A stretch of DNA of 64,000 nucleotides, from positions 62,001-126,000 of the forward strand of contig DATMYF010000182.1 in NCBI GenBank assembly GCA_035561075.1, in the 5' to 3' direction. The DNA comes from JAMCRM01 sp035561075. GTDB taxonomy: Bacteria > Acidobacteriota > Terriglobia > Bryobacterales > Bryobacteraceae. Positions within the stretch are counted from its first letter, which is position 1. Each line of letters begins with the position of its first letter. Below the pieces are notes generated by a model. The model had not been told where the DNA came from and searched no databases. It saw nothing but the letters and a program-made list of their open reading frames with translations. Made by a program: the position numbers and the translations under genes. Shown piece after piece: positions 35,166 to 44,269 of the stretch.

Positions 35166-37196
35166 TTACTTCGAATTCTCCCGGGCGAGCCTTACCTTGG
35201 CGCTCTCCAGTTTCTTGCTGACTTTAGCGATCTCGGCTGGATCTGCATCGGCCTGGGAGCCGGTCTCATATGCCTGGATCGACGTCTGCCACTGTTGCAC
35301 GGCCTCCCGGGTCTTGCCGCGCTTGAAATAGACATCGCCGAGGTGGTCATGCACCGTCGGATCGTTGCCGATGCGTTCCAGTGCGCGCACCAGAAGATCT
35401 TCGGCCTCCGCCAGCTTGCCCTGATGATAGTAGACCCACGCGAGGCTGTCCATGTAGGCGCCGTTGCCGGGCTCCAGTTCGAGCGCCCGACTGATCAGCT
35501 TGTCGGCTTCCTCCAGGCGCACGCCCCGATCGGCGAACATGTACCCCAGGTAATTCAGCGCGCTGGCATTATCCGGGTCGGCCTCCAACACCTTGCGGAA
35601 CTCGGCTTCGGCGCGGTCCCAGTCCTTCATCTTCTCGAACAAAGCCCCGCGCATGAAGTGAACCGTGGCGACGTCTTCCTTCCCGGTGGAAAGCTTCTGG
35701 GCCTCCTCGAGCGCCTTGGCGCCCTCGGTCCAGCGCTTGCCCTTCTCATATATCTGGGCCAGCGCCATCCAGGTCTCGCGGTCCCGCTCGCCATTGAGCA
35801 GCGAGCGAACCTCGGCGGCTGCTTCGTCGATCTTCCCGGCATCCGCCAGCACGGAGGCGTGCACCATCTTCACCATGCGGTCCCCGGGATACTTCTTGAT
35901 GGCGGCGTCGGCTTCCTGCTGTGCCTTCTTAAAATCGCGCGCCATTCGCCAGGTATCGATCACGTGTACAGTAGCGCGGGCGCCGTTTTCCGGATCGAGC
36001 GCAATGAGCTGCCCGAACGTGTCCACCGCCTCCTGGTTGCGCTTGCCGGATCGATAGAGCAGTCCCAGCCGCTCCAGCAGCATGGCCCGGTTGCCCTTCT
36101 CTGCCGTCGAATAGCTTTTCTTGGCGGTCTCGTCAAGAATCCCCTTCAACAGCGCGAGCGCTTCTTCCGGCTTGCCTTCGGCCTCCAGCAGATTCACCTC
36201 GTCGTAGCGCACCTCGAGACTCGTGCCGTCGATCTGCCGCGCTTTTTCAAGGGCCGCCCGCGCTTTGACGAAATCGCGTTTGATCCGGTAGATTTCCGAC
36301 AATCGCAACTGCGCCTGCACGTCGCGCGGATCCTCCGCCGCCACCTCGGTGAACAGCTTGAGCGCCTCATCGGGGCTGTCGGAATAGAGCAGGCTGGTGG
36401 CCAGCGCGCGCTTCACCCGGGTGTTATCGGGCTGTATTTCCAGTGCCCGCCGGTAGACCTGTGCGGCACTGCGGAAATCGCGCAACTGCTCGTACGAGGT
36501 GGCCAGCGCGATTAGCGTACGGGGGTTGGGATTTCGGTCCGTGAGCTGCTTCAGCTTCTCGACCGCTCTGGTGGTGTCGCCGGTGTCGGAGTAGACGATC
36601 GCCAGGCCTGTGAGGGCGTCTTCACTGGTGGGGTCGATCGCAAGCGCTGCATTATAGGCCTTCTCCGAATCGACGGAATTATTGGCCGCCTTTTGCAGCC
36701 GCCCCAGTGCCAGCCAAGCATCCAGGTCCTTGGGCGCCCTGGTGGTGATCTCGCTGTACTGGGCGATGGCCTTGCGCAGCATGTCTTCGTTGACCTTGCC
36801 CTGCTGCACGTCCCCTATCATCCGGGTGTAAATGCGCCCCAGGATCCGCCGCGCCTCAATATTGCCGGGGTTTTGCTTCAGCAACTCCTCGGCTTCGAGC
36901 ACGGCATCCTTCAGACGCCCGGCCTGGATGTACAGGTCCGTCAGTTCCTCGGCCAGAAAACCCGCGGAGGGGTCTTTCTTGAGTGCGGTCCGGTAGAATT
37001 CAATGGCCTTGGTCAGGTAGTCGCCGCGATTTCCATAGGCCCCCGCCAGTTCCGCATAGAGGTGACCCATCGCGAAATTGTAATAGGCGTCGGCCTTCTC
37101 CGATGCGGGGGTCGCATTTGCCGGCTTCGAATTCTGAGCAAGGGAAACAATCGCCAGCGCGGTGGCCAGCAGGAACACTTTGGCGGAGCGGGTCAT
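35166..37196 (-). CDS. Exported TPR-repeat protein
   Basis: A 676-residue protein with a signal peptide (VFLLATALAIVSLAQ) and more than a dozen TPR-like 34-residue helical repeats, for example ASALNYLGYMFADRGVRLEE and PTVHDHLGDVYFKRGKTREA. It acts in the periplasm or at the cell surface as a protein-binding scaffold. It is convergent with the RND permease with no gap between stops, and divergent from miaA. The partner is unknown. Confidence 0.88.
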   Translation of the reverse strand: MTRSAKVFLLATALAIVSLAQNSKPANATPASEKADAYYNFAMGHLYAELAGAYGNRGDYLTKAIEFYRTALKKDPSAGFLAEELTDLYIQAGRLKDAVLEAEELLKQNPGNIEARRILGRIYTRMIGDVQQGKVNEDMLRKAIAQYSEITTRAPKDLDAWLALGRLQKAANNSVDSEKAYNAALAIDPTSEDALTGLAIVYSDTGDTTRAVEKLKQLTDRNPNPRTLIALATSYEQLRDFRSAAQVYRRALEIQPDNTRVKRALATSLLYSDSPDEALKLFTEVAAEDPRDVQAQLRLSEIYRIKRDFVKARAALEKARQIDGTSLEVRYDEVNLLEAEGKPEEALALLKGILDETAKKSYSTAEKGNRAMLLERLGLLYRSGKRNQEAVDTFGQLIALDPENGARATVHVIDTWRMARDFKKAQQEADAAIKKYPGDRMVKMVHASVLADAGKIDEAAAEVRSLLNGERDRETWMALAQIYEKGKRWTEGAKALEEAQKLSTGKEDVATVHFMRGALFEKMKDWDRAEAEFRKVLEADPDNASALNYLGYMFADRGVRLEEADKLISRALELEPGNGAYMDSLAWVYYHQGKLAEAEDLLVRALERIGNDPTVHDHLGDVYFKRGKTREAVQQWQTSIQAYETGSQADADPAEIAKVSKKLESAKVRLARENSK

Positions 37197-37257
37197 TGCG
37201 GTTTGCTTTCTTCGACCTTAGTTTGGATGCCCAGGGGGGTCGAACCGTTCCATTTCA

Positions 37258-38235
37258 TTGTATAACGGAGGTTTGGCCACCGGAACCGGCATTCCTCACG
37301 CAACCGAATCCCCCCTGGTCGTAGTCCTCGGCCCCACCGGCTCCGGCAAGAGCGATCTGGCCCTTGAGATCGCACAAGCCTTTGCGGGTGAGGTAGTCAA
37401 CTGCGATTCTCTGCAGATCTATCGCTATTTCGATATCGGGACCGCCAAGCTTTCCGCCGCGGAAATGCGTGGGATTACACACCATCTGATTGATATTGCG
37501 GATCCACACGAAACGTTTGCGGCCGGCGATTACGCCCGGCGGGCGCGTAGCGTCCTGGCCGAAATCACCACCCGCGGCCGCCTCCCCGTAGTCGCCGGAG
37601 GCACCGGGTTCTACGTCCGCGCGCTTCTCGACGGGCTCTTCGAAGGGCCCTCCCGCGACACCGCTCTGCGAGACCGGCTGGCCGCGCGCGAGCGCCGCCG
37701 CCCCGGCTCGCTGCATCGCCTGCTGGCCCGCTTCGACCGCGCCGCCGCTGCGCGCATCCATTCCCACGACGTGCCTAAAACGATGCGCGCCCTCGAAGTC
37801 TGCCTGCTCACCCGCCGCCCCATTACCGAACTCTTCCGCCAGGGGCGCGATGCCCTGCGCGGCTACCGCATCCTCAGGATCGGGCTGGACCCCGACCGCC
37901 AGGCACTCTACGCGCGTCTCAATGCCCGTTGCGCCGCCATGTTCGAGGCCGGCCTCGCCGACGAGGTCCGGCGCATTCTGGACATGGGCTTCCCCCCGGA
38001 ATCGAAGCCGTTCGAATCCCACGGCTACAAGCAGGCCCTGCAGTTGCTCCGCGGCGAGATGACGCCCGGCGAGGCACTTGAAGAAGCCCAACGCAATACG
38101 CGGCGCTACGCCAAGCGCCAGATGACGTGGTTCCGCCGCGAGCCCGGCGTCCAGTGGTTCCGCGGCTTCGGCCCCGACCCTTCCATACGCGACGCGGTCC
38201 TCGACGCGGTGCGCTGTTTCATCCAAACCGCCTAG
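37258..38235 (+). CDS. miaA: tRNA dimethylallyltransferase
   Basis: The enzyme adds a dimethylallyl group to A37 of tRNAs that read UNN codons. The P-loop is LGPTGSGKSDLA, followed by VNCDSLQIYRYFDIGTAK, a typical MiaA block, and HHLIDIADPHETF. Near the end, RYAKRQMTWFR is the usual C-terminal motif. About 310-325 residues. The start is uncertain: TTG 37258 and TTG 37273 are the only usual start codons near the N-terminus, and GGAGG at 37267-37271 lies too close to the second to be ideal. Confidence 0.92.
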   Translation: MYNGGLATGTGIPHATESPLVVVLGPTGSGKSDLALEIAQAFAGEVVNCDSLQIYRYFDIGTAKLSAAEMRGITHHLIDIADPHETFAAGDYARRARSVLAEITTRGRLPVVAGGTGFYVRALLDGLFEGPSRDTALRDRLAARERRRPGSLHRLLARFDRAAAARIHSHDVPKTMRALEVCLLTRRPITELFRQGRDALRGYRILRIGLDPDRQALYARLNARCAAMFEAGLADEVRRILDMGFPPESKPFESHGYKQALQLLRGEMTPGEALEEAQRNTRRYAKRQMTWFRREPGVQWFRGFGPDPSIRDAVLDAVRCFIQTA

Positions 38236-38333
38236 CCGCCCGCCCGCTTTTTTTCACCTCTTTTGAGCGAACGTTTTGACGCTTCGCGCGTACTTATGAG
38301 AGGTAAGCAAGCATTCTTGGAGGAAAGACGATA

Positions 38334-38645
38334 ATGAAGCGGTTGTTACTGGTATTTGTGACCCTGGCACTGGCCGTGGCGAGCGCGAAAACCTATCGCG
38401 TGACCCTGTTTGAGCATTCCGTTCTCGCCGGCACCCAGTTGAAACCCGGCGACTACAAACTTGAAGTGAAGGACAGCAAAGTGGTCATCACGAACGGACG
38501 CCAATCCGCCGAGGCCCCGGTCACCGTGGAAAACGCAAACGAGAAATTCGCTTCCACGTCCGTGCGCTACAACAATGGCGATGGTCAATATAAGATTAAG
38601 GAAATCCGCCTGGGCGGCACGACAATGAAGCTGGTGGTCAACTGA
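38334..38645 (+). CDS. Small exported protein, acidobacterial-type hypothetical
   Basis: A 103-residue protein with a signal peptide (LLLVFVTLALAVASA) cut before KTYRVTLFEH. The mature part is beta-rich, with FEHSVLAGTQLKPGDYKLEV and ending TTMKLVVN. I recall similar small secreted proteins in Acidobacteria but know no function. GGAGGAAAG lies just before the ATG, so it is well translated. It is bounded downstream by a strong inverted repeat and the convergent kinase gene. Confidence 0.75.
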   Translation: MKRLLLVFVTLALAVASAKTYRVTLFEHSVLAGTQLKPGDYKLEVKDSKVVITNGRQSAEAPVTVENANEKFASTSVRYNNGDGQYKIKEIRLGGTTMKLVVN

Positions 38646-38688
38646 CCCGTTCCCGGCACTGATCGCACATTCCCCAGGTTCCAAGTTT

Positions 38689-38728
38689 CCGCACGCACCC
38701 TTCATGCTGACGCTTGGGGTGCGTGCGG
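38689..38728. terminator. 12-bp inverted repeat between convergent genes
   Basis: CCGCACGCACCC and GGGTGCGTGCGG are perfect complements around a 16-base loop. The repeat lies between the small exported protein and the end of the stressosome kinase operon. It has no T-tract on either strand, so it may be a bidirectional factor-dependent or mRNA-end-protecting structure. Confidence 0.4.
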
Positions 38729-38734
38729 ACGGAA

Positions 38735-40630
38735 TCACGGAGCCGTCGCCGGCGCTGCATCCATGGTGCCTTTAATCTTTTCGGCTAGTTGCCGGGAGGT
38801 GTAAGGCTTCTGCAGAAATCCACTGATGCGGCTGCCAAACCGCCGGGCGGCTTCCTGCTCGTCGTAGCCGCTGGTCGCGATCACGCGCATCCCCGGGTAC
38901 ATTCTGACGATGTGCTCCATGGCTTCCTCGCCCGCCATCACCGGCATCATCATATCGAGCAGGACCACCCCGATCTCCCTACCGCTCTCCCGAATGATGT
39001 CCACGGCTTCCTGCCCGTTCACCGCCAGCAGCACCTTATAGCCGCGGATTTCAAGCGTCGCTTTAGCCATCCGCCGCACCATATCCTCGTCATCGGCCAC
39101 CAGGACGGTACCGCTACCGACATGCGCACGCACCACGGCCGGCCGGGGTGCCGTCACGACAGCAGGCATCAGCACCCGGAATGTGGTGCCCTTGGCAGGC
39201 TCACTCGAGATTTCGATCATGCCGCGGTGTCCCCGCACAATTCCGGAAACCGCCGAAAGCCCCAGCCCGCGTCCGGTGAACTTCGTCGTGAAGAACGGGT
39301 CGAAAAGACGGGTGCGCACGTGCTCGTCCATCCCGCACCCCGTGTCCCGTACCTCCAGCCAGACGTAATCACCGGCCGTTGCGTCGCCGGTGGGCTCGGA
39401 GACATGCTTTATCCCGGTGGCCACCCGGATGGTCCCGGGTGCCTCCCCAATGGCTTCGGCCGCATTGATGACAAGATTGAAAAGCGCCTGCTGAATCTGC
39501 GCCGGATCCGCCTCCACCAGCGGCAACCCCTTCGCGAGCGCAATCTCCAGCAGCACTTTCTTCGGTACGGACGAACGCAGCAATCCTTCCATCTCTGAGA
39601 TGATGGCCGAAACGTCGAGCCGCCGCAGAATAAAGCGGCCCTTCCCGGAGTAGGCCAGCAACTGGCGCGTAAGGTCCGCGGCGCGGTTGCTCGCCCGCAT
39701 CACTTCTTCGATCTTTTCGCGAAACGGATGGTCTGGGGCCAGATCGCTCAGGACGAGGCTCGCATTCCCCATGATGCTGGTGAGCAGGTTGTTGAAATCG
39801 TGTGCCACCCCGCCGGCAAGCTGCCCGATGCTCTCAAACTTCTGCGCCTCGCGGAACTGTTCCTCCAGTTGCTTGCGTTCGGTGACGTCCGCAACCACGT
39901 AGACTGCGCCGTTCAATTCGCGGCTGGGGCCCGTAAGCACCGGGTCCACAGTGACGTGGAACCACCGGCCGCGGTGTTGTACGTCCAGCTCTTCGCGGCG
40001 AAGGCTGTCCGCCATTCGGATGAACGCGAATCGGTCCGGCGGTTCGCTGGCGGGCTCCCACAGGTGATAGCAGATCTCGCCTGAAAGTCGTTCCGCGACC
40101 CGGCCGGTCAGGCGCTCCAGCGCGCGGTTCCACCTCACAATTCGCCCTTCGCGGTCGAGCAGCGCCACACCATCGGACATGGCGTCGAAAGTCGTCTGCC
40201 ATTGCTCCGCGAGCAGCCGCATGGCATCCTCGGCCTCCCTGATTCTCAGGGTGGCCCGGATGGTAGCCAACAGCACTTCCGGCTCCACGGGTTCGGTCAG
40301 GTAGTTGTCCGCACCGCTATTGAGGCCATGCGCCTGGTGGGATGCTTCGATCGACGAGGCGCTAATGTGCAGCACCGGGATGTGAGCCGTTTGGGGATCC
40401 GACTTGATCCGGTGGCACACCTCGAAACCGCTGATATCCGGCAGATTGACGTCCAGCAGCACCAGGTCCGGCGGTTTCGTTGCCACCTGCGTCAGCGCTT
40501 CGGTGCCGCTGCTCGCTTCCGTCACGCCAAAGCCTGCCCCGCGCAGTACACGACTGATGGCGTAGCGCCCGGCCTCGTGATCGTCCACATTTAAAATCAG
40601 GGGCTTATCGCGGCGCTGGTTAGGAACCAT
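38735..40630 (-). CDS. Hybrid histidine kinase: receiver, PAS, kinase, receiver
   Basis: 631 residues, cytoplasmic, no membrane segment. Order: receiver domain (about 5-130, phospho-Asp60 in LVLLDVNLP), PAS (about 140-265; TTFDAMSDGVALLDREGRI), HisKA with the phospho-His in GQLAGGVAHDFNNLL (about 270-340), ATPase (NLVINAAEAIG, DTGCGMDEHV, GRGLGLSAVSGIVRG), and a second receiver (about 505-625, VVLLDMMMPVMAGE). It is the last gene of the stressosome operon and overlaps the preceding kinase gene by 11 bases. No DNA-binding output is present, so the final target must be elsewhere. Confidence 0.88.
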   Translation of the reverse strand: MVPNQRRDKPLILNVDDHEAGRYAISRVLRGAGFGVTEASSGTEALTQVATKPPDLVLLDVNLPDISGFEVCHRIKSDPQTAHIPVLHISASSIEASHQAHGLNSGADNYLTEPVEPEVLLATIRATLRIREAEDAMRLLAEQWQTTFDAMSDGVALLDREGRIVRWNRALERLTGRVAERLSGEICYHLWEPASEPPDRFAFIRMADSLRREELDVQHRGRWFHVTVDPVLTGPSRELNGAVYVVADVTERKQLEEQFREAQKFESIGQLAGGVAHDFNNLLTSIMGNASLVLSDLAPDHPFREKIEEVMRASNRAADLTRQLLAYSGKGRFILRRLDVSAIISEMEGLLRSSVPKKVLLEIALAKGLPLVEADPAQIQQALFNLVINAAEAIGEAPGTIRVATGIKHVSEPTGDATAGDYVWLEVRDTGCGMDEHVRTRLFDPFFTTKFTGRGLGLSAVSGIVRGHRGMIEISSEPAKGTTFRVLMPAVVTAPRPAVVRAHVGSGTVLVADDEDMVRRMAKATLEIRGYKVLLAVNGQEAVDIIRESGREIGVVLLDMMMPVMAGEEAMEHIVRMYPGMRVIATSGYDEQEAARRFGSRISGFLQKPYTSRQLAEKIKGTMDAAPATAP

Positions 40631-42440
40631 CGGAAGCGTCCTTCCCTTTCGAGGCTATCATGGAATTCGCCGGACCGATTCTCTCAACCTGTACCCCGGC
40701 GGCGGTCAGTGCCGCATGGATCTCGTGGGTGGCCTGCTCGCTGATGAGCACCTCTTTCGAGAGTACCGCCGCCGCCCCCCGCTCCAGTTCGGCACGTTCA
40801 CTCGCCTCCAGGCTCTTGGACGTAATTACGATCACCGGGATGCCACGCGTGGCCGGATCCGCTTTGAGACGCCTGAGTACCTCGAAGCCGTCCATCTCCG
40901 GCATCCGCAGGTCGAGGAAGATTACATCCGGCAGCTCTTTGCGCGCCTTGGCCAGACCCTCCACGCCATTCACAGCCTCCACGAAAACTACATCCCGCGC
41001 GTCCAGTGACTGCCGGATCAGGTACCGGGAGATCTCTTCGTCGTCTACGATCAGCAGCTTCCGGGCCGCCACCCGCCTCTCCGCCTCCCGCCCACCCACC
41101 GGGAGCGTTACGGAAAACGTGGAACCCTCGCCCGGCCGGCTCTCGACGTCGATACTGCCGCCCAGCAATTCCGCCAGCTTCGCGGTAAGGGAAAGTCCCA
41201 GCCCCGTTCCCTTCACTTTGCCCTGCAACGGGTTTTCAATCTGTACGAATTCCTGGAAGATGCGCTCGCGGTCCTCCGGCCGAATGCCGATGCCTGTGTC
41301 TGAAACAGAAAACGTCACCCTATCGTCGGGCTGCCTCTCGGCCTTCACCCGCACCTCGCCGCGCTCGGTGTACTTCAGCGCATTCGAGATGAAGTTTCTC
41401 AGAATCTGCGCCAGCTTGGATTCATCGGTGATCAGCGATGGCACTTCCGGTTCTTCGAACAGCAGGCTAACACCTTCGTTCGTCAATAGCGGCCTCATCA
41501 TCCCGCGAAGCGTTCCGAACAGCGTGGCGACGTGCACCTCGGTGGGCCTGACCTCGGACTTCCCCGCCTCTACCCGCGAGAGGTCAAGCAGGTCGTTCAC
41601 GATCTCCAGCAGGCTCGCCGCGGACTGCCGCATGAAGGTCACCTGCTTCTGCTGCTCGGGCAAGAGCGGGCCGTCAACCTGGTTGAGCAGCAGCCTGCTT
41701 AGCGCCATGATCGAGTTGAGCGGGGTCCGGAACTCATGGCTGACGTGTGAAAGAAAGCGCAATTTCGTCTGGTTGGCACGCTTGAGATGCTCGGCACGCT
41801 CGTCCAGTTCCGCATACAACGCCACCACGCCGCGATTGGTCTCCTCCAGTTCGCTGTTGAGCCGGTTCAGTTCGTCCTGCCGCCGCCGCAACTCTTCCAT
41901 GGCATGCAGCAGTTCCTGGTTCTCGTGCCGGAGTTCATCGAGAAGGCTGCGCGGAGCCTGTTTGTCGATCTCTCCGCCCAGCGCGGCCAGCCGCTCCCGA
42001 GTGGGATGCGGCGTCTTCCGGGGAAGCTTCTTCCGCAGCATCACCCGGGTCCCCTCGGTCGACGTCTCAGCCTCGAAGCCGTCCATCAGCCGCCGCGCCC
42101 CGATCATCCCCTGGCCCAGCCCTGTCTTCGATTTGTAGCGCCCCTCGAGCACCGCCTTCAGGTTCCGCATGCCCGGGCCGGTATCCGTAATCCGCACTAC
42201 TAGAGCCTCATCACCCGGGGCATCCTCCACCAGAAACTCCACCTTGCCGTTGCGGGCGTAGCTCACCGCGTTGCGGGCAATCTCCGAGACGGCTGTGGCG
42301 ATGCGTGTCTGGTCCTGTCGGTCGAACCCCAGCAGCGCCGCGATGTCCCGGGCCCGCTGCCGCGCCGTGACCACATCGTGTTCGCTCCTCAGCAGGACCG
42401 ACAAAATCGGGGGAGGAGTCGCGCGCGCTTCGCCGCTCAT
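40620..42440 (-). CDS. Hybrid histidine kinase with an N-terminal RsbT-like ATPase domain
   Basis: 606 residues, cytoplasmic. The N-terminal 140 residues look like an RsbT/anti-sigma-type serine kinase (SEIARNAVSYARNG for the N box, ITDTGPGM for the G1 box). Then a long coiled coil (about 165-230), HisKA with phospho-His235 (SHVSHEFRTPLNS), ATPase (NFISNALKYTERG, GTGLGLSLTAKLAELLGG) and a receiver (about 475-595, DVIFLDLRMPEMDG). It overlaps the RsbT-RsbX fusion by ATGA and the next kinase by 11 bases. Two ATPase domains in one kinase is unusual. It probably receives the signal from the stressosome proteins. Confidence 0.85.
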   Translation of the reverse strand: MSGEARATPPPILSVLLRSEHDVVTARQRARDIAALLGFDRQDQTRIATAVSEIARNAVSYARNGKVEFLVEDAPGDEALVVRITDTGPGMRNLKAVLEGRYKSKTGLGQGMIGARRLMDGFEAETSTEGTRVMLRKKLPRKTPHPTRERLAALGGEIDKQAPRSLLDELRHENQELLHAMEELRRRQDELNRLNSELEETNRGVVALYAELDERAEHLKRANQTKLRFLSHVSHEFRTPLNSIMALSRLLLNQVDGPLLPEQQKQVTFMRQSAASLLEIVNDLLDLSRVEAGKSEVRPTEVHVATLFGTLRGMMRPLLTNEGVSLLFEEPEVPSLITDESKLAQILRNFISNALKYTERGEVRVKAERQPDDRVTFSVSDTGIGIRPEDRERIFQEFVQIENPLQGKVKGTGLGLSLTAKLAELLGGSIDVESRPGEGSTFSVTLPVGGREAERRVAARKLLIVDDEEISRYLIRQSLDARDVVFVEAVNGVEGLAKARKELPDVIFLDLRMPEMDGFEVLRRLKADPATRGIPVIVITSKSLEASERAELERGAAAVLSKEVLISEQATHEIHAALTAAGVQVERIGPANSMIASKGKDASDGS

Positions 42441-43495
42441 GCCCGCCTCCGCTCTTTGACCACTACCACCGTGGCATCGTCCCGGCCGCGATTGAAATCC
42501 CGGTACAGCACCGCCGCGATCATGGCCGCGCTGTGTTCCCGGAGACCGGGATACGCATCCAGCGACCAGTGCGTGGTAATCCCGTCGGAATGCAGCACCA
42601 CCACCGCGCCTTCCGGGTATGCGTACCGGAATTCCTGCACTCTGCGGTATTCGTGGCCGATCGTACCGGCGTGGGAGACCATCTGCTTGACCGTGCCGCC
42701 CTCCGCCACCACGGCGCCGGAGATATTGCCCACCCCCGCGAACGCCACGCCCCGCTCGCCGGTGCACACTCTCGCCAGGGCGACAGCCGCCCCCCTGGTG
42801 CTGCGTAGCGCGCCGTGCATCCGCTCGATCAACTCAGGGAACTCGTTGTCCGGATATTCACGGAACACCTGCACCGCCCTCGCAGAAGCTTCGGCCGCTG
42901 CGGGACCATGCCCCAACCCGTCCGCCACCAGAATGAGGCAGCCGCAAGGGTCCGGTCTCGACGCCCACGCATCGCCGCATAGCTCTTCCCCATGCATCGG
43001 AACCGCAACGCCTCCGATTTCCAAGTCACTTTCACCGCACAGGTCCCGGCGTCCGGAGCCTTCCGGGAACACGCGCGCCAGAACAGCGGTCCCTTTTCCC
43101 GGCGTCGAATAGATCTCGCATTCGGAGGAGAGCCGCTCGATGGCCCCCAGTCCCGTACCGGAACTGCCGCCGGTCGAATACCCGTCCTCCATGCTCCGCC
43201 TGACGTCCCGCATGCCGGGCCCATTATCGAGCGCCAGGATCTCCACGCCCCTCTTTCCGCCCCGCTCCGCCGGGCTGACGAGCAATTCTCCCCCACCTCC
43301 GTGCCGCAGGATATTGGTCGCCGTCTCCGTGGCCACCAGCGCCACCCGGCCCGCCTGTTCCGGAGTGAAACCGACCCGCCCGGCCAACGCCGATGCTACA
43401 CGGCGCCCCTCCGCCGCCTCGGTCGCCTCGGTCACCCGAACTACCGTCGTCCCCCGTAGCACCGTGGTCCCCATACTCTGTTCTATGCTCGCCAT
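42437..43495 (-). CDS. RsbT-RsbX fusion: serine kinase-like ATPase plus PP2C-type phosphatase
   Basis: 352 residues. The N-terminal half (about 15-145) is an RsbT-like ATPase (ETATNILRHGGGG, LDNGPGM, SSGTGLGAIERL). The C-terminal half (about 165-350) is a SpoIIE/RsbX-like PP2C phosphatase (LILVADGLGHGP, GVGNISGAVV, HSDGITTHW, RDDATVVVV). In Bacillus, RsbT phosphorylates RsbS and RsbR to activate, and RsbX removes the phosphates to reset. Here opposing activities sit on one chain. It overlaps rsbT by 13 bases. I recall ATP-binding SpoIIE-type fusions in stressosome loci of other phyla. Confidence 0.85.
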   Translation of the reverse strand: MASIEQSMGTTVLRGTTVVRVTEATEAAEGRRVASALAGRVGFTPEQAGRVALVATETATNILRHGGGGELLVSPAERGGKRGVEILALDNGPGMRDVRRSMEDGYSTGGSSGTGLGAIERLSSECEIYSTPGKGTAVLARVFPEGSGRRDLCGESDLEIGGVAVPMHGEELCGDAWASRPDPCGCLILVADGLGHGPAAAEASARAVQVFREYPDNEFPELIERMHGALRSTRGAAVALARVCTGERGVAFAGVGNISGAVVAEGGTVKQMVSHAGTIGHEYRRVQEFRYAYPEGAVVVLHSDGITTHWSLDAYPGLREHSAAMIAAVLYRDFNRGRDDATVVVVKERRRA

Positions 43496-43890
43496 CGCGT
43501 GATGGTTACCCTTGTGCCCTGCCCAGGTCCCGACCGCAGTTCGAATTCATTGGACAGCCGCTTGGCTCCGCCCAGCCCCAGCCCCAATCCTCCCCCGGTT
43601 GTGAACCCATCCCGCAAAGCGGATTGAATGTCCGGAATGCCCGGCCCTTCATCGACGAACGTCAACCGCAGACCCCTCTTACCACCCTCGTTCAGTGCTT
43701 CGAGGGTGACCGCACCGCCTCCCCCATGAATCACCGTATTGCGCGCCAGTTCGCTCGCGGCAGTCACGATCTTGGTCTGGTCCACGAGGCCGAAACCCAG
43801 TTCCACGGCCCACCTCCTCACCGCCTGCCGTGCTGGCACGATCTCCTCCGATGCCCGCAAAGGCAGCGTCTCGGACTTCAGGATTGCCAT
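43483..43890 (-). CDS. rsbT: Stressosome switch kinase RsbT
   Basis: 135 residues, close to Bacillus RsbT. The ATPase boxes are SELARNTVIHGGGG, FVDEGPGI and GGGLGLGLGGAKRL. In the known system it phosphorylates RsbS and RsbR and is then released to act on a downstream partner. It sits four bases after rsbS and overlaps the RsbT-RsbX fusion. No RsbU gene is visible, so its downstream partner is not the classic one. Confidence 0.9.
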   Translation of the reverse strand: MAILKSETLPLRASEEIVPARQAVRRWAVELGFGLVDQTKIVTAASELARNTVIHGGGGAVTLEALNEGGKRGLRLTFVDEGPGIPDIQSALRDGFTTGGGLGLGLGGAKRLSNEFELRSGPGQGTRVTITRWRA

Positions 43891-43894
43891 GCCG

Positions 43895-44260
43895 TTAAAC
43901 CCGGCGCCCCAGGCTGTTCCGCAGCAGACCCATCCCTTTCTCGACGTTCAGGGCCGTACGCACTCCTTGCAGCGAGAGTCCCAGTTCCACCAATGTGATC
44001 GCCACCGAAGGCTGCATCCCCACCACTACCGTCTCGGCATCCAGAATGCGCGACATGGAGGCGATGTTCGCCAGCATACGGCCGATGAACGAATCCACCA
44101 TCTCGAGCGACGAAATATCGATCAGCACACCCTTCGCCCGCGCCGTAACAATGCGGTCCGTCAAATCCTCCTGGAGCGCCATCGCCAGGCGGTCGTGCAT
44201 GTCCACTTGAATCGTGACGAGCAGGTACTCGCCCATCTTCAGAATCGGAATTCGGTCCAT
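43895..44260 (-). CDS. rsbS: Stressosome antagonist RsbS
   Basis: A 121-residue single STAS domain. The phosphorylation-site block LIDISSLEMVDSFIG matches RsbS, with the target Ser in the DIS segment. The second block MQPSVAITLVELGLSLQGV follows. RsbS and RsbR form the stressosome shell that holds RsbT. It lies nine bases after rsbR and four before rsbT. Confidence 0.92.
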   Translation of the reverse strand: MDRIPILKMGEYLLVTIQVDMHDRLAMALQEDLTDRIVTARAKGVLIDISSLEMVDSFIGRMLANIASMSRILDAETVVVGMQPSVAITLVELGLSLQGVRTALNVEKGMGLLRNSLGRRV

Positions 44261-44269
44261 TGCGGTTCC

